A stretch of DNA of 33,663 bases from an uncultured Dysgonomonas sp. (GTDB lineage Bacteria; Bacteroidota; Bacteroidia; Bacteroidales; Dysgonomonadaceae): the NCBI GenBank assembly GCA_937995835.1, contig CALKIV010000106.1, positions 1 to 33,663 on the forward strand, written 5' to 3'. The notes under the pieces are model-generated. The model saw only the letters and a list, made by a program, of their open reading frames with translations. It was not told the DNA's origin and made no database searches. The translations under genes were made by a program, and so were the position numbers. Shown here piece by piece: positions 7,614 to 16,327 of this stretch. Position 1 is the first letter of the stretch. Each line of letters starts with the position of its first letter.

Positions 7614-8051
7614 ATGGAAAAAGAGAATAAAAATAGAGGACGAAAGTCGAAGTTAGGCAGAAAGCCTAAAGCTGATCCTGCCATTTATCGTCAGGATATT
7701 CGTTTGAATGAAACAGAAAATGCCAAGTTTGAAACGCTTTTTGACCTCTCTGGTTTTAAATATCGTGGACATTTTATCAAAGACAAGGTATTGAATACTC
7801 CATTTAAAACAATCGAAATAGATAAATCACTAGGAGATTATATCATCAAACTCTCACAGTTTCGGGGACAGATTAAAGGAATTGGAAATAATTACAATCA
7901 GTTAATTAAACTCTTAAAAGAGCAGTTGGGCGAAAGAAAAGCCTTAGCATATCTCTTTAAGTTGGAAAAAGTTACGATAGAAATGATACAGCTTTACAAA
8001 GAAATTGATTTACAAACCCAAGCTCTGGAGAAGAAATGGTTGCAAAAATAA
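7614..8051 (+). CDS. MobC-like relaxosome accessory protein
   Basis: A 145-residue basic protein. The N-terminal 25 residues are lysine/arginine-rich and glycine-containing. A ribbon-helix-helix-like segment follows (DIRLNETENAKFETLFDLSG), then the motif IKGIGNNYNQLIKLLK (about 92-107), the mark of MobC family mobilization proteins. The C-terminus is helical and polar. It overlaps the relaxase start by 16 bases, so the two are translationally coupled. It would bind oriT and help the relaxase melt and nick it. Confidence 0.85.
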   Translation: MEKENKNRGRKSKLGRKPKADPAIYRQDIRLNETENAKFETLFDLSGFKYRGHFIKDKVLNTPFKTIEIDKSLGDYIIKLSQFRGQIKGIGNNYNQLIKLLKEQLGERKALAYLFKLEKVTIEMIQLYKEIDLQTQALEKKWLQK

Positions 8052-9220
8052 GTTCCAATAACTCTCTTTTTGGGACACTGCTCTACAATAAAAAGAAGAT
8101 AGATAAGGAAGAAGCCAAGCTGCTCTCGTCTCATAATGTCTACGAAAAAGCAGATGGTTCTTTCTCTATGCAAACGACTATTAAGTCATTTGAACTCTAT
8201 CTAGTCGCTAATCAAAAGACAGAAAAACCGATCTTTCATGTGTCGATTAATCCCAGTCCCAAAGACCAACTTTCAGACGCAGAGTATAGAGAAATAGCAG
8301 ATCAGTATATGAAGGAGATGGGATATGAGGATCAACCTTATGTAGTATTTAAGCATACCGATATTCAGAGAGTGCATTTGCATATTGTGTCAATCAGGGT
8401 AGATGAAAATGGGAAAAAGATTGATCATAATTTTGAGAATATGCGTTCCATGAAGATATGCAGGCAACTGGAGCAAGACTTCAACTTATATCCTGCAACA
8501 AAACAAGAGCAAAAACAAAGCTACAGTTTACGAACCAAACCATTGGACTATCGTGCAGGTGATGTAAAACAGCAGATTAATAATATCACTAAATCTATCT
8601 TGAACAATTACGACTTCCAATCTTTGGGAGAATATCGAACGCTGCTTGAACTATTTAATGTATCAGTAGAAGAAGTTAAAGGTTTGAGGAATGGCAAGTC
8701 GTATCATGGACTAATTTATTCAGCGATGACAGAAAATCCAACAACGATGAAAAAAGAAAAGATAGGCACTCCTTTTAAGTCATCCTTATTTGGTAAGTCC
8801 ATCAATCTGCCAACGTTAGAGAAACACTTTCAGAAGTCAAAAAGTGCTATTGAAAAGAAAAAAATCAAGGACAAGCTCAAACCCATTATTACAGATGCGA
8901 TGAAACAAGCCGATAGCCTAAGCTCATGCCAACAAGCTTTACTACAACATAATATTGCTTGTGTATTTCGTCAAAACGATGAAGGAAGAATCTATGGAGT
9001 GAGTTTTATTGATTTGGAAAATAAAGCAATTCTGAATGGTTCGAGATTGGGAAAGGAGTTTTCGGCAAATGTGTTCAATGAATCTTTCAAAGGCATTGAA
9101 GTCAATAATAATGACTGTGTGACAACGGTCAGCCTTATGTCAAAATATTTGGACAAACGGTCTTCAATTCCTAATTCTAAGAAAAAGGTCGCACTAAATG
9201 CAAAAAGGCACAGACTGTAA
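8036..9220 (+). CDS. Relaxase (MobP/relaxase-mobilization domain type)
   Basis: A 394-residue DNA-nicking protein that would cut oriT and lead the strand into the recipient. The metal-binding three-histidine motif is H107-T-D-I-Q-R-V-H114-L-H116, matching HxDxxRxHxH of Relaxase (PF03432) enzymes. A likely catalytic tyrosine is Y17 (LLYNKKK). Residues about 40-180 form the relaxase domain, and the remainder is lysine-rich with no helicase or primase domain. The length is normal for mobilizable Bacteroides elements. A 14-bp palindrome AAACGATATCGTTT (9223-9236) follows the stop. No coupling protein or mating pore genes are in the window, so transfer needs a helper. Confidence 0.9.
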   Translation: MVAKISSNNSLFGTLLYNKKKIDKEEAKLLSSHNVYEKADGSFSMQTTIKSFELYLVANQKTEKPIFHVSINPSPKDQLSDAEYREIADQYMKEMGYEDQPYVVFKHTDIQRVHLHIVSIRVDENGKKIDHNFENMRSMKICRQLEQDFNLYPATKQEQKQSYSLRTKPLDYRAGDVKQQINNITKSILNNYDFQSLGEYRTLLELFNVSVEEVKGLRNGKSYHGLIYSAMTENPTTMKKEKIGTPFKSSLFGKSINLPTLEKHFQKSKSAIEKKKIKDKLKPIITDAMKQADSLSSCQQALLQHNIACVFRQNDEGRIYGVSFIDLENKAILNGSRLGKEFSANVFNESFKGIEVNNNDCVTTVSLMSKYLDKRSSIPNSKKKVALNAKRHRL

Positions 9221-9405
9221 ATAAACGATATCGTTTTCAGGATCTTAATAATGAAACATGTTAACAAAACAGTTTTTTGTCATAAAGCCTCTTGTTTAAG
9301 CATTAATTATGTCTATTTTTGTGAAAATGTTGAAAATGATTCATAGTCTTCAATTTTTCACAAAAAAGTAGCTAGTAACTATTACTGAATATAAACAGCA
9401 TAAAG
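9221..9405 (+). promoter_or_regulatory. Promoter and structured leader of the glycan locus
   Basis: TTG (9292-9294), a 19-base spacer and TATTTTTG (9314-9321) form a near-ideal Bacteroides promoter. The leader of about 80 bases to the ATG at 9406 holds a hairpin: GTGAAAATGTTGAA (9321-9334) pairs with TTCAATTTTTCAC (9348-9360). A perfect palindrome AAACGATATCGTTT (9223-9236) lies upstream, just after the relaxase stop. No flanking inverted repeats were seen, so there is no sign of an invertible promoter. The hairpin may act in attenuation, but no antiterminator gene is present here. Confidence 0.62.
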
Positions 9406-10539
9406 ATGAGTAAGCGTATTTGGCTTTCCCTAGCACATATGGGAGGACAAGAGCAAAAGTATATCCAAGAGGCTTTTGACACAAATTGGGTAGTACCTAT
9501 GGGACCCAATGTGGATGGATTCGAAAAAGATTTAGCTAATTATCTAGGGGAAAACACAGAAGTGTCTGCTCTAAGTGCAGGAACAGCTGCTATACATTTA
9601 GGTTTAATTCTTCTTGGGGTAAAGGCTGGTGACGAGGTTATTTGTCAAAGTTTCACTTTTTCTGCTTCGGCTAACCCTATTATCTATCAAGGGGCGACTC
9701 CGATATTTGTAGATAGCGAAAAAGACACATGGAATATGTCTCCCAAATTTCTAGAGGAAGCTATCAAAGATCGCTTGTCAAAAGGAAAAAAGCCAAAGGC
9801 TATTATTCCCGTTCACCTTTACGGTATGCCTGCCAAAATGGACGAAATTTGTGCCATCGCTGACAAATACGACATTCCCATTCTTGAAGATGCAGCAGAG
9901 GCTTTAGGCTCTACATACAAAGGGCGTAAGTGTGGTACAATAGGCGAGTTAGGAGTCTTGTCATTTAATGGAAATAAAATAATAACGACCTCAGGTGGTG
10001 GAGCACTAGTCTCTAAAAATTCAGACTTTATAAAAAAATCTAGATTTTTAGCAACTCAAGCCAGAGACAATGCACCTTACTACCAACACAGTCACATAGG
10101 CTACAACTATAGAATGAGTAATATAGTAGCCGGAATTGGACGAGGACAGATGGAAGTGCTACCATCAAGAGTGAACCAACGCAGAGCCAATAATCAGTTT
10201 TACAGAGAACAGTTGAATGATATTGAGGGGCTATCTTTTTTGACAGAGCCAAACAGCGATTTTTATTCAAACTATTGGCTGACTACAATCTTGCTTGACC
10301 CCTCGAAAGCAAAGATAGGTTACGAAGAGCTACGCTTGGCATTGGAAGGTGAGAATATAGAATCGCGACCTTTGTGGAAGCCGATGCACCTGCAACCTGT
10401 TTTTGAGGAGTGCCCTTTTTATGGAGATGGCACCTCAGAAAAACTATTCGCCCAAGGACTATGTCTTCCATCAGGGAGCATATTGACACAAGAGAACTTG
10501 CTAAAAGTTTGCTCTGTCATTAGAGCAAAGCTACACTAA
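9406..10539 (+). CDS. pglE: UDP-4-keto-sugar aminotransferase (PglE-like, DegT/DnrJ family)
   Basis: A 377-residue PLP enzyme that would convert the 4-keto-6-deoxy sugar made by the next gene into UDP-4-amino-4,6-dideoxy-GlcNAc. Family signs are the SAGTAAIHLGL start of the PLP fold, the LEDAAEALGSTYKG stretch with the cofactor-binding Asp, and SFNGNKIITTSGGG with the Schiff-base lysine K191. That last motif resembles PglE-type aminotransferases closely. Full-length. It is the first gene after a good promoter and sits 12 bases ahead of the dehydratase ATG. A WcfR-like enzyme (which makes the AATGal sugar of B. fragilis PSA) belongs to the same family. The acetyltransferase at 26588 favours the bacillosamine reading. 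Confidence 0.85.
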   Translation: MSKRIWLSLAHMGGQEQKYIQEAFDTNWVVPMGPNVDGFEKDLANYLGENTEVSALSAGTAAIHLGLILLGVKAGDEVICQSFTFSASANPIIYQGATPIFVDSEKDTWNMSPKFLEEAIKDRLSKGKKPKAIIPVHLYGMPAKMDEICAIADKYDIPILEDAAEALGSTYKGRKCGTIGELGVLSFNGNKIITTSGGGALVSKNSDFIKKSRFLATQARDNAPYYQHSHIGYNYRMSNIVAGIGRGQMEVLPSRVNQRRANNQFYREQLNDIEGLSFLTEPNSDFYSNYWLTTILLDPSKAKIGYEELRLALEGENIESRPLWKPMHLQPVFEECPFYGDGTSEKLFAQGLCLPSGSILTQENLLKVCSVIRAKLH

Positions 10540-10551
10540 TTGCTACATAAA

Positions 10552-12474
10552 ATGCGAAAGCTTAAATTTGCAAAGAGGATTTATAGAAAATTTCTGGAAA
10601 ACAGAATACTAAGTAGATGGTTCGTTCTGATGATAGACTTGTCAATCGTTATTGCGGCCACGTTAGTATCCTCTTTCATAAGCCTGAAGATATATGCGTT
10701 TATTCCCGGAATACAACATCCTACACTATCTGAGTATTTATTTTCGACTGTTGGAATTACATCGTTTTTCTTTTTGACATTACGTACCTATGTAGGAATT
10801 ATCCGATACTCGACCATACACGAATTCCAAAGAGTGTTTTTTGCTCTCATATTATCTTGTGCCGGAGTTTTCGCCTACCTATATTTCTTTGCAGCGCCAT
10901 CCGGAAGCATCTCCATTACATATTGCACTTCGTTTCTCCTTTTCTCTCTACTGGGTCTGTTTTTCTTTAGAACATTTGTAATATATACCTATCGATATTT
11001 TCAAAGAAGATATAGTGGCAAAAATGTTGAAGTGTTTTTATGGGGGATAAATGAAGAAACGGTATCTATGTCCCAGATTTTTGATGCACCACAGAGCCTA
11101 TACAAAGTAAAAGGTTTTATTGATGATGAAAATCCTTCGACTCTCAGACGCAATACCAACAAGCTGATAGTAAGGCAAAACAAAAGACAAATCGAAAAGC
11201 ACAAGGTTAAAAACATACTCTTATTAAGTACTCAGAGCCTAAGAGATAGACGAGAAATTGCAGAGAGACTTCTCAAAATAGGTGTCAAATTCTACGTTAT
11301 GCAAAACTTGAATGTAGAAAACCTCACCGATTTGGATGAAGCATCCCATAACATACGTCCAATACAAATCGAAGATCTACTAGGGCGTAAAGAGATAGAG
11401 ATAAGTAAAGACTTTATAGCAGAAAATATTAATGGAAAAGTCATATTAGTTTCTGGCGCAGCTGGTTCGATTGGGAGTGAAATTGTGAGACAGCTGTCTT
11501 TCTTCAAACCTAAGCAAGTGATTTGCTTGGATCAGGCTGAGACGCCATTATACTCGTTAGACCTAGAACTTAGTAAAACAAGTCTAAATTACAAACTTGT
11601 AGTTGGCGATGTAAGAAGGCGAATTAAACTGTCTAAAGTTTTTGAAGACTACAAGCCAGATGTCGTTTATCATGCTGCTGCCTATAAGCATGTTCCACTG
11701 ATGGAAATGGAACCCTGTGAGGCAATAACTACAAATGTAAGAGGCACTAAACACATGGTAGACTTAGCTATTGAGCACGATGTGGAAATGTTTATCATGG
11801 TATCTACAGACAAGGCGGTCAATCCTACTAATGTGATGGGGGCAAGCAAGAGGATAGCCGAGATATATGTTCAAGCACGTGCTTTAGATGTGGAATTACA
11901 GAAAAAGTCGAAGACCAAATTTGTAACGACTCGTTTTGGAAATGTTTTAGGAAGCAATGGGTCGGTTATACCACTATTTAAGGAACAGATTGCAAAAGGC
12001 GGCCCAATTACTGTTACCCATAAAGATATCACTCGATATTTTATGACCATCCCAGAGGCCTGTCGTTTAGTATTAGAGGCTTCCGTTATCGGAAAATCGG
12101 GATATATTTATGTATTTGACATGGGTGAGCCGGTCAAGATATATAACCTTGCAGCAAGAATGATTGAGCTAGCAGGCCTTAGACCTAAGATAGATATAAA
12201 AATAGAATTTTCAGGGCTTAGACCTGGAGAGAAACTCTATGAGGAATTGCTAAATGACAAGGAGTTAACGGAAGAGACTTCACATCATAAAATAAAAGTA
12301 GCTAAAGTTAGGCAGTACGATTCTGGCGAGGTAGATTCTAAAATAGGAATAATGATTGAAGCGGCAAAGGACAACGAAGCAGAACTTGTGGTACGCACAA
12401 TGAAAGAATTGGTACCGGAATTTATAAGTAAAAACTCCGAATTTTCAATCTTTGACACCCACACTTCAGTATAG
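10552..12474 (+). CDS. pglF: UDP-GlcNAc 4,6-dehydratase, membrane-anchored (PglF/WbpM/CapD-like)
   Basis: About 640 residues. The N-terminal part has four predicted membrane segments (within about 18-145). A first Rossmann-like region (about 155-285) follows, then the catalytic SDR domain with GAAGSIG at 302-308 and T419-D420-K421 in STDKAVNPTNVMGASK. This large two-part form is that of PglF/WbpM enzymes, which dehydrate UDP-GlcNAc to UDP-4-keto-6-deoxy-GlcNAc. The frame is open from a TTG at 10540, but the ATG at 10552 is the more likely start. It forms an operon with the aminotransferase. Its stop lies 2 bases from the stop of the convergent DUF3575 gene. Confidence 0.9.
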   Translation: MRKLKFAKRIYRKFLENRILSRWFVLMIDLSIVIAATLVSSFISLKIYAFIPGIQHPTLSEYLFSTVGITSFFFLTLRTYVGIIRYSTIHEFQRVFFALILSCAGVFAYLYFFAAPSGSISITYCTSFLLFSLLGLFFFRTFVIYTYRYFQRRYSGKNVEVFLWGINEETVSMSQIFDAPQSLYKVKGFIDDENPSTLRRNTNKLIVRQNKRQIEKHKVKNILLLSTQSLRDRREIAERLLKIGVKFYVMQNLNVENLTDLDEASHNIRPIQIEDLLGRKEIEISKDFIAENINGKVILVSGAAGSIGSEIVRQLSFFKPKQVICLDQAETPLYSLDLELSKTSLNYKLVVGDVRRRIKLSKVFEDYKPDVVYHAAAYKHVPLMEMEPCEAITTNVRGTKHMVDLAIEHDVEMFIMVSTDKAVNPTNVMGASKRIAEIYVQARALDVELQKKSKTKFVTTRFGNVLGSNGSVIPLFKEQIAKGGPITVTHKDITRYFMTIPEACRLVLEASVIGKSGYIYVFDMGEPVKIYNLAARMIELAGLRPKIDIKIEFSGLRPGEKLYEELLNDKELTEETSHHKIKVAKVRQYDSGEVDSKIGIMIEAAKDNEAELVVRTMKELVPEFISKNSEFSIFDTHTSV

Positions 12475-12476
12475 CT

Positions 12477-13007
12477 TTATAGTCTGTATCCGATAGTTAT
12501 TCCCACCTTATAAGGCAGCCATTCCGCACTTCCATTCTGCTCTCCTGTACGTGTCCTATAACCTCTATATTGACTATTGTGCCAGCCTGCTCCCAAGTAG
12601 ACATCCATTAGTAGCCTTGAATTTATTTTATGCTCATAGCCCAGAGAGCCCCCCAAGGCAAAGCCTCTTCCGATTTGATGTAGCCCCTTATTCCAATAAT
12701 TCCATTTAGTCATATCAAAAGCTATAAAAGAGGCATAAGCTCCAAAATAAACACCATTAAAAGCACCTTTGGGATAAAATCTAGCTTCTGGTATTATTTG
12801 AACAAATTCGAAGTGATTTCCTTGGATACTCTTCCAGGGAGAATATACTATATCTGAGTTAAATGTCCATTTGTTAAATACTTTAGTCTCTACAGAGGCA
12901 TTCGTAATTCCAACCGCCCAATAGAGCATATTCCCCTTTATATAGGTCTGTGCCGAAGAAAAAAGAGCGAATGATAAAAATAACGTTAGTGAAATAAATA
13001 TTTTCAT
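12477..13007 (-). CDS. DUF3575-type outer-membrane beta-barrel protein
   Basis: A 176-residue exported protein with a signal peptide of about 19 residues (MKIFISLTLFLSFALFSSAQ). The mature part alternates aromatic and polar residues, as in a small beta-barrel, and ends with an aromatic-leucine pattern (GITIGYRL) typical of outer-membrane proteins. The opening NMLYWAVGITNASVET and later AYASFIAFDMTKWNYW fit DUF3575 proteins, common at the front of Bacteroidales capsule and mating-pilus loci. It is divergent from wza and convergent with the dehydratase, the only gene in the locus on the other strand. Its role in glycan export or surface anchoring is unknown. Confidence 0.75.
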   Translation of the reverse strand: MKIFISLTLFLSFALFSSAQTYIKGNMLYWAVGITNASVETKVFNKWTFNSDIVYSPWKSIQGNHFEFVQIIPEARFYPKGAFNGVYFGAYASFIAFDMTKWNYWNKGLHQIGRGFALGGSLGYEHKINSRLLMDVYLGAGWHNSQYRGYRTRTGEQNGSAEWLPYKVGITIGYRL

Positions 13008-13011
13008 TTTC

Positions 13012-13019
13012 CAAAGATA
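13012..13019 (-). promoter_or_regulatory. -7 element for the DUF3575 gene
   Basis: On the minus strand this reads TATCTTTG, a perfect TAnnTTTG. It ends only 4 bases before the ATG at 13007, so transcription from it would give an almost leaderless mRNA. The -33 region has TTT rather than TTG at the right distance. It lies within 60 bases of the oppositely directed wza promoter. Confidence 0.4.
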
Positions 13020-13074
13020 ATTGAAATAGAACTTTCTAAAGCTTTTATCCTTAAAAAAATCACAACATTAGACC

Positions 13075-13104
13075 TTGCATTGTCAATCACAATGGTTATC
13101 TTTA
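13075..13104 (+). promoter_or_regulatory. Promoter of the wza-to-pglD operon
   Basis: TTG (13075-13077), exactly 19 bases, then TATCTTTA (13097-13104), one base off TAnnTTTG. It predicts a start near 13111 and a leader of about 33 bases to the ATG at 13144. It would drive the roughly 14-kb co-directional unit ending at 27190. Confidence 0.52.
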
Positions 13105-13143
13105 CAGATATTTTTAACGAATCATAGATTTACTGTGCATTAT

Positions 13144-13977
13144 ATGTATTTTCTATTTACACACCAATTGAGTGTCAAAACATCTTTTTTATTGATTGCT
13201 ATAGCTAGCCTATTTTCATGCAATAGTCATAAAAATTTATATTATTTAGATAATGCTCATCTATATGGTGCAGACTCGTTGGCTCTTACAAAAGGTATAC
13301 ATGAGTCTAAAATCTTACCTAATGATATACTTAGCATTATTGTCAGCTCCGAGGTTAAGGGAGCTGCTGAGGACTTCAATCTGCCTCTTATGCCTACGAA
13401 TTCTGATTTGACACAACAAACGAGAATAAGTTCTAGTACTGCAACAACAGGCACACTTCAAAACTATTTAGTTGATAAAGACGGGTTAATTAATTTTCCT
13501 GTTTTGGGAGAACTTCAACTATCCGGCATGACCATCAAAGAGGCGCAGGAGCATATAGCAAATGCTATTTATCCTCAATATATTGCTACTAAACCTATAG
13601 TGAATATTCGTCAACTCAACTTTGAAGTAGCAATTTTGGGAGAAGTTAAGAACCCGGGACTCTATAAAGTGGACAACGGACAAATGACAATCTTAGACGC
13701 ACTCGCCGCTGCAGGAGATATGACAATATATGGTAAAAGAGATAATCTACTGTTAGTAAGGGTGCAAGAAAATGGAGAACTTGCTTTTCACCAAATCAAT
13801 CTTCGTGATAGAAGTATCGCCCTGAATAAAGACTTATTCTATTTGCAGCAAAATGACAAATTGTATGTTCATGCTAACAAAGCAAGAGGAAATAGCTCAA
13901 GCTTTGGAACTTTAGAAACCATTGGACTTTCTGCTTTGTCTGTCATTATTTCTGTAATAGCTATCATTACTCGTTAA
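13144..13977 (+). CDS. wza: Polysaccharide export outer-membrane lipoprotein (Wza-like)
   Basis: About 277 residues from the ATG at 13144. The frame is open further upstream, but the promoter lies there, and this start gives a proper lipoprotein signal with lipobox LFSC and acylated C26. The Poly_export domain follows (about 55-160: LPNDILSIIVSSEV, then YLVDKDGLINFPVLGELQLS), then a SLBB segment (VAILGEVKNPGLYKVDNG). A C-terminal hydrophobic helix (SALSVIISVIAIIT) would span the outer membrane. It is the exit channel for the polymer, working with the Wzc-like kinase encoded 7 bases downstream. Confidence 0.9.
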   Translation: MYFLFTHQLSVKTSFLLIAIASLFSCNSHKNLYYLDNAHLYGADSLALTKGIHESKILPNDILSIIVSSEVKGAAEDFNLPLMPTNSDLTQQTRISSSTATTGTLQNYLVDKDGLINFPVLGELQLSGMTIKEAQEHIANAIYPQYIATKPIVNIRQLNFEVAILGEVKNPGLYKVDNGQMTILDALAAAGDMTIYGKRDNLLLVRVQENGELAFHQINLRDRSIALNKDLFYLQQNDKLYVHANKARGNSSSFGTLETIGLSALSVIISVIAIITR

Positions 13978-13984
13978 TCGTATT

Positions 13985-16327
13985 ATGGAAAAAATAGATA
14001 AACAAAACACAAACAACCATATAGATAATTCAACAGTCTTAATTGAAATTCTTTACGACTATCTAAAGCATTGGAAGTGGTTTGTGGCATCCATTCTTCT
14101 GATGCTAATAATAGCAGTTGGAGTTGTGTTAGTAAGCCAAAGACAATACAAGCCTTCTCTTTCTGTTCTTCTGAATGAAGATAAAGGAAGTAAAGGTTCG
14201 TCAGCTGAAATGATGGATCTGGAGGCTTTAGGACTCCTAAGTACTACCAACAATATAGAAAATGAAATCATTGTACTAGGCTCTCCCGACTTGATGGAGA
14301 TGGTTGTCAAGTCTCTCGGAGTCAATGTGTCATATCACAGAAATCATTTTTTTAGAGATACAGAAATATATAAAGAAAGTCCTTTTGTTGTGAGTGTAGC
14401 CACCGATATAGAAAACTATAGAGGAAAAGCAGAATTTTATATTCAAAAGAATGAAAATGAATATAGAATCAGTGGCACTTATCTCAAAGATAATAATAAG
14501 TTTGATGTTGATTTTTCCGAAAGAAATTTACCTGCAACTATAAAGATAGATGACTCTATTTCGTTAAAGATTAGTCTATCTGGTAAAAACATTGAGGAAG
14601 GTGAAAAATATTATATTATAGTAAACAGCCTTTCAGAAACTACTTCTAATCTGACATCTAAGTTGGCTGTAATGAGTGCAAGCCAAAAATCTTCGGTGTT
14701 GAGTTTATCTATTTTAGTTAACAACACACAAAAAGGAATTGATATACTCAACGAGTTGGTACGTCAGTACAATGACTTAAACCAGAGAATCAATAATGAG
14801 ATAGCATACAATACATCTGTATTTATTAACGAGAGGTTAAAAGAAATTTCAGTAGAACTTAGTGATGCTGAAGAAGGTGTTGTTGAATATAAGCAACAGC
14901 ACAGAATAACAGATCTAAGTTCCGAAGCTCAACTTTTTGTCTCCCAAACAGGAGAAAACGAAGTTAAGTTGCTTGATATCGAAACCCAATTGAATGTTTT
15001 GGCTCTTATCCAAAATTTCATAAACAATCCGGCTAACAATACCAATATAATTCCCAATATGGGTATTTCCGATATTGGTCTGTCTCAGATTATTTCCGAA
15101 TATAACAACAAATTATTGGCATCGAATCAACTGATAAAAGGCACAGGAGAGAAAAATCCAGCAAGGGTAAGAGTGTTGGCAGAACTCGACAATATGAGAG
15201 AGGGGATAGCCAATTCGTTGATCAATGTAAGAGAGACCTATCAGGTCAGTAAGGATGAATTGAGACAGAGAGGATATGTTACGCAATCTCGCATACGATC
15301 TGTCCCCAAGCAGGAGAAAGGTTTGATAGAAAAAGTGAGAGAGCAAAAGATAAAGGAAAACCTTTTTCTCTTCTTAATGCAAAAAAGAGAAGAAACCAAT
15401 CTCTCGATTGCAGCTACTGCGGACAAAGCTAGAATCGTGGTCTCGGCAAGAGATAGGATTCTGCCTGTGGCACCAAAGTCGAAAATAATATTATTAGCTT
15501 TTATTATCTTAGGTGTCCTTACTCCAATCATTATTATATACATAAAGAATCTATTTAAAACTAAGATTAGCAACAGAGACGAATTTGAACGTTTGTCAGA
15601 TGTATCTATTATAGGCGAGGTAGGTACAAATGTAAGCGGAGAGTTTGTTGTAGTCAACAATCAACAAAATGCTATTTCTGAAATGTTCCGTTCCCTTAGG
15701 AATAACATAAAATTCGTTTCCAAGAAAGAAGGTTTAACGATAATGATAACTTCGACTATTGCCAATGAAGGAAAATCTTTTGTCAGCGTAAACCTTGCAC
15801 TTAGCTTTGCATATACAGGAAAGAAAGTCTTAATAATAGGTGGAGACATACGCAATCCGAAGTTGCATGAGTATCTAGAGCCGGACAATATAATCAGTAA
15901 AAAAGGACTTAGTGACTATCTTGCGGATGAAAGTTCGAATAAAAATGACTTTATCCTTACTCCATACAAAGATGTGCCTCATTTCAAGGCTTTTATAGCA
16001 GGTGCAATTCCTCCAAATCCGAACGAGTTATTGATGAACCCTCGTTTAAAGAGTTTGATAGAAGAAGCGCAGAAGGAATACGATTATGTAATCATCGACT
16101 CAGCTCCAGTAGGGTTGGTTTCCGATTCTTATCTTATATCTGAGTATGTTGACTTAAACCTCTATGTAGTGAGGGAAAACAAAACTCCAAAAGCTGCGAT
16201 TAACTTTATAAATATGCAATTAGCAGAAAATAAATTGAAAAACTTATATGTAGTTCTTAATGATACTGAATTGAGAAACAGCTATAAATATGGGTATGGA
16301 AAAGAATATGGGTATGGGAAGAAGTGA
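13985..16327 (+). CDS. wzc: Wzc-like chain-length regulator and BY-type tyrosine kinase
   Basis: A 780-residue inner-membrane protein. A Wzz domain lies between two membrane segments (about 34-55 and 500-522), with a long periplasmic coiled region between. The cytoplasmic tyrosine kinase has Walker A GKS at 596-598, a Walker A' motif IIGGDIRNP (617-625) in which the usual first Asp is Gly, and Walker B DYVIID (700-705). The tail ends SYKYGYGKEYGYGKK, with five tyrosines as autophosphorylation sites. The fused Wzz-kinase form is the Gram-negative Wzc type, which controls polymer length and export with Wza. The last 38 bases overlap the longest possible reading of the wecC frame. Confidence 0.93.
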   Translation: MEKIDKQNTNNHIDNSTVLIEILYDYLKHWKWFVASILLMLIIAVGVVLVSQRQYKPSLSVLLNEDKGSKGSSAEMMDLEALGLLSTTNNIENEIIVLGSPDLMEMVVKSLGVNVSYHRNHFFRDTEIYKESPFVVSVATDIENYRGKAEFYIQKNENEYRISGTYLKDNNKFDVDFSERNLPATIKIDDSISLKISLSGKNIEEGEKYYIIVNSLSETTSNLTSKLAVMSASQKSSVLSLSILVNNTQKGIDILNELVRQYNDLNQRINNEIAYNTSVFINERLKEISVELSDAEEGVVEYKQQHRITDLSSEAQLFVSQTGENEVKLLDIETQLNVLALIQNFINNPANNTNIIPNMGISDIGLSQIISEYNNKLLASNQLIKGTGEKNPARVRVLAELDNMREGIANSLINVRETYQVSKDELRQRGYVTQSRIRSVPKQEKGLIEKVREQKIKENLFLFLMQKREETNLSIAATADKARIVVSARDRILPVAPKSKIILLAFIILGVLTPIIIIYIKNLFKTKISNRDEFERLSDVSIIGEVGTNVSGEFVVVNNQQNAISEMFRSLRNNIKFVSKKEGLTIMITSTIANEGKSFVSVNLALSFAYTGKKVLIIGGDIRNPKLHEYLEPDNIISKKGLSDYLADESSNKNDFILTPYKDVPHFKAFIAGAIPPNPNELLMNPRLKSLIEEAQKEYDYVIIDSAPVGLVSDSYLISEYVDLNLYVVRENKTPKAAINFINMQLAENKLKNLYVVLNDTELRNSYKYGYGKEYGYGKK

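Noticed and set aside
7074..9220. Complete conjugation apparatus
   Set aside because: Only relaxosome genes are present. No VirB4-like ATPase, coupling protein or Tra pore genes occur anywhere in the window.
9221..9405. Invertible (phase-variable) promoter driven by the plasmid's serine recombinase
   Set aside because: No inverted repeats flank the promoter, and the recombinase looks like a resolvase and lies far away.
13075..13143. Longer N-terminus for the Wza-like protein
   Set aside because: This stretch contains the -33 and -7 elements, the start would be TTG, and the extension would bury the lipoprotein signal peptide.
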